The position numbers and the translations under genes are program-made. This document shows positions 61,510 through 64,000 of a stretch of 64,000 nt of DNA, piece after piece. Where the stretch lies: NCBI GenBank assembly GCA_028386065.3, contig JAKUCV010000920.1:1-64000 (forward strand), given 5' to 3'. The DNA is from Turnera subulata. Its lineage: Eukaryota > Streptophyta > Magnoliopsida > Malpighiales > Passifloraceae. The notes beneath the pieces were generated by a model. The model had not been told where the DNA came from. It saw only the letters and a list, made by a program, of their open reading frames with translations, and ran no database searches. The first letter of the stretch is position 1, and every line of letters starts with the position of its first letter.

Positions 61510-64000
61510 ATGGACTTATCCACACAGTTCCATCGCCTCGACCTCCATTCTCCTTTCTTCACCGGCACGTCCCGGAAAACCCTCCTGCGCCACCGTTTCA
61601 ACAGGAGCAACTCCCTCAGAATCGGCACGGCGGCGCGTTCTTTTACCCCCGCAAGGTTGAATTCTAGTAAAGTCAGAGCGCAGTCATCCGCGGCCACCGC
61701 AGAATCATCGGTTGCCGAACCTAAGACTGCTGATGATATTGAGTCATTGTTTTCGAGCAATTCCGAGGAGGATTCGCGGAAGAAGGGAGCCGGTAAGCAG
61801 TCGAGCAGCGCGATATCCTCCGGGGTGAAGCTCGAAAACATCAGCAAGAGCTACAAGGGGGTGACTGTGTTGAAGGACGTGAGCTGGGAAGTCAAGAAAG
61901 GGGAGAAAGTGGGGTTAGTGGGTGTGAACGGTGCGGGTAAGACGACCCAGTTGAGAATTATCACGGGAGAGGAAGAACCCGATTCGGGCACTGTTATAAA
62001 GGCCAAACCCAACATGAAAATCGCGTTCTTGACCCAAGAATTCGAGGTTTCCCTGAGCAGGACTGTGAGAGAGGAGTTCTTGAGTGCTTTTAAGGAGGAA
62101 ATGGAGATTGCCGGCCGCCTGGAGAAGGTGCAGAAGGCGATAGAGGGGTCTGTGGAGGACTTGGAGCTGATGGGGAGGTTATTGGATGAGTTTGATTTGT
62201 TGCAGAGGAGAGCACAGTCTGTGGACTTGGATGAGGTGGATGCTAAGGTCAGTAAGTTGATGCCTGAGCTTGGATTTTCCCCTGATGACTCTGACCGCTT
62301 GGTGGCTTCCTTCAGCAGTGGCTGGCAGATGAGGATGTCGCTTGGCAAGATATTGTTGCAGGTGCGTAGAATGTGGTCTTCTTGGTTTTTGATGTGGTGT
62401 CAATCGTAGTGTTGAAATGCAATGCCTTTACTTGATTTAGTTGTCCTGATCACTTATTTTTGTCACTAGAACTAGGCTAACATCTGTTTTACATTTGAAT
62501 TTGAGGTCTAATTGGTTGATTGCACGCATCCACTCCATGTAAATGGCACTTCTGGTTGATGGTTTGACTTACCTGTGGAAGTTAAAATTTTGCAGCAACC
62601 AGATTTATTGCTTCTGGATGAACCCACAAACCACCTTGACCTTGACACTATAGAATGGCTGGAAGGTTATCTTCAGAAGCAAGAAGTGCCAATGGTCATC
62701 ATTTCTCATGACCGAGCCTTTCTTGATCAACTGTGTACCAAAATTGTGGAAACTGAATTGGGCGTGTCCAGGACATTCAAGGGAAATTATTCCCAGTACG
62801 TATTGTCAAAGGCAGAATGGATCGAGGTTCAAAATACTGCTTGGGAGAAACAACAGAAGGAAATAGAGCAGACAAGAAACTTAATAAGCAGGCTTAGCGC
62901 AGGGGTGAACTCAGGCCGTGCTTCATCTGCTGAGAAGGTACAATGAAATCTAGAAAGCTGTTGCATTTCTTTCATAAGTTCATGGAATAACTTGGTTTAC
63001 TTATAGTATGTTAAGTATATATTTATGTTGGCTTCTATATTGTTAGACAAGTTTGTGCACTCATACATTTCCTGCAGTTTAGTTTTTATTACGGTGCACG
63101 TACTCCTGACCATGTTCTTGAATAACACAGGCTAGCATACGATTGCCACGTTGCTTTTGTAATTTAGTATATATTATGGAGATAGTAATCAATAAGCGCC
63201 TCTGTTGAATTTCAGATTTTCTTGGAAATCAATACAAGCCAACTCATGCATATGAAATAGAGTGCATCGATATTAACTGCTTTTGGCTGAAAATTTTCAC
63301 TTTTCCAGTAACATAAGACTGCTTCTTTTTGAGGAACAAGCATGTAAGGCTACTCATTGATGATTTTGTAGATGTTCTGAGTTAAACCTTTTATGTTATC
63401 AACCATCCCTCAAATTTGTTCTTTAAGAAAGCTTTGTACTAATGTTTGATTTACTTATAACGTGGTAAGAAATACACTTATCTTTTTGTCCTTGCGGGCA
63501 TATTTATGGTACTGGAACCTTTAATATCTTTTAGTTGGTATCCCAGCTTCTATTCTCCCATGATATACTAAAATTCCTGAAATATATACTTTGACTTTTT
63601 TGCCCTAATAGAAACTGGAAAAACTTGAAGACGAGGGTCAGGTAGAGAAGCCATTTCAGCGCAAACAAATGAAGATCAGATTCCCTGAGCGTGGACGAAG
63701 TGGAAGATCTGTTCTCGCAATCAAGAATTTGGAATTTTCCTACGAGGATAAGGTAAGTAGCATCACAGGAAGGAAGAGGTTGCCAAGACTATTGAGATTC
63801 CTTTTGCTCAATCGTTTCTTCTGCTGTTTTTTGATACTATTCTTCACATGTTTATTATTGTTCAATTCACTTTGTGCACCAGATGCTATTTGATAATGCC
63901 AATCTTACAATAGAAAGAGGAGAGAAGCTTGCTATTATTGGCCCAAACGGATGTGGCAAAAGCACGTTGCTGAAGATGATTATGGGTTTAGAGAAGCCAA
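61510..64000 (+). CDS. ABCF5: ABC-F protein, ABCF5 type, plastid-targeted; partial at window end
   Basis: Exons 61510-62361, 62596-62937, 63612-63752 and 63883 to beyond 64000, all joined in phase 0 with GT-AG introns. The first 55 residues (rich in S, T and R, no acid cluster until about 70) look like a chloroplast transit peptide. NBD1 has Walker [10 protein letters not shown] (138-146), the ABC-F signature [13 protein letters not shown] (about 267) and Walker B with [12 protein letters not shown]. The linker with [20 protein letters not shown] follows. NBD2 begins with Walker [10 protein letters not shown] just before the window ends. ABC-F proteins lack membrane domains and act on ribosomes as translation factors. 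Assignment to ABCF5 rests on the transit peptide and NBD1 sequence. Confidence 0.93.

Overview
The window is nuclear DNA of a flowering plant, most likely a eudicot. The evidence is intron-containing genes with GT-AG splice sites, a plant-type pentatricopeptide (PPR) gene, ADH1, an F-box/FBD gene, an NOI/RIN4-type gene, a plastid-targeted ABCF5-type gene, and plant LTR elements, LINEs, SINEs and MULE-like elements. The species cannot be named from the sequence.

Layout. 1-14,700 is repeats: a non-autonomous Ty3/gypsy-like element with LTRs of about 3 kb (window edge to 7418) inserted in an old, decayed Ty1/copia element (to 10,560); a 2.1-kb element with long terminal inverted repeats (10,584-12,706); and a broken antisense LINE. 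15,100-20,700 holds F-box gene debris split by a SINE and a 5'-truncated LINE. 22,559-25,049 is an F-box/FBD gene (minus strand, one GC-AG intron). 27,353-29,761 is an intronless PPR gene. 31,178-33,651 is an ORF1-only LINE with a perfect 16-bp target duplication. 34,357-36,514 is ADH1 (10 exons). 37,933-44,332 is DRG1 (10 exons). 45,443-48,120 is a small NOI-domain gene (minus strand, 3 exons). 49,500-56,000 carries a SINE, a 14-bp LINE stub and a MITE-like element broken up by an ORF1-only LINE and a solo LTR. 58,174-60,119 holds two TIR elements with clean 9-10-bp duplications. 61,510 to the window end is the 5' part of an ABCF5-type gene.

The host genes are housekeeping or stress genes and do not form one pathway. 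From memory, PPR At4g39530 and DRG1 (At4g39520) are also neighbours in Arabidopsis, so this looks like conserved microsynteny with ADH1 and a LINE lying between them.

The most unusual signal is in the repeats. Related long LTRs carry, at one homologous position, arrays of short perfect palindromes whose unit differs between families (GGGATGTNNATCCC in one, CGGATATGCCGAATATCCG in the other). Both arms change together between units. The decayed copia element has a third, unrelated palindrome array. Two ORF1-only LINE derivatives, comparable in form to mammalian HAL1, are the second notable theme.

All coordinates were read by eye. Exon junctions of ADH1, DRG1, NOI, the F-box gene and ABCF5 were checked for splice dinucleotides and reading phase. 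TE boundaries are exact only where a target duplication is stated.
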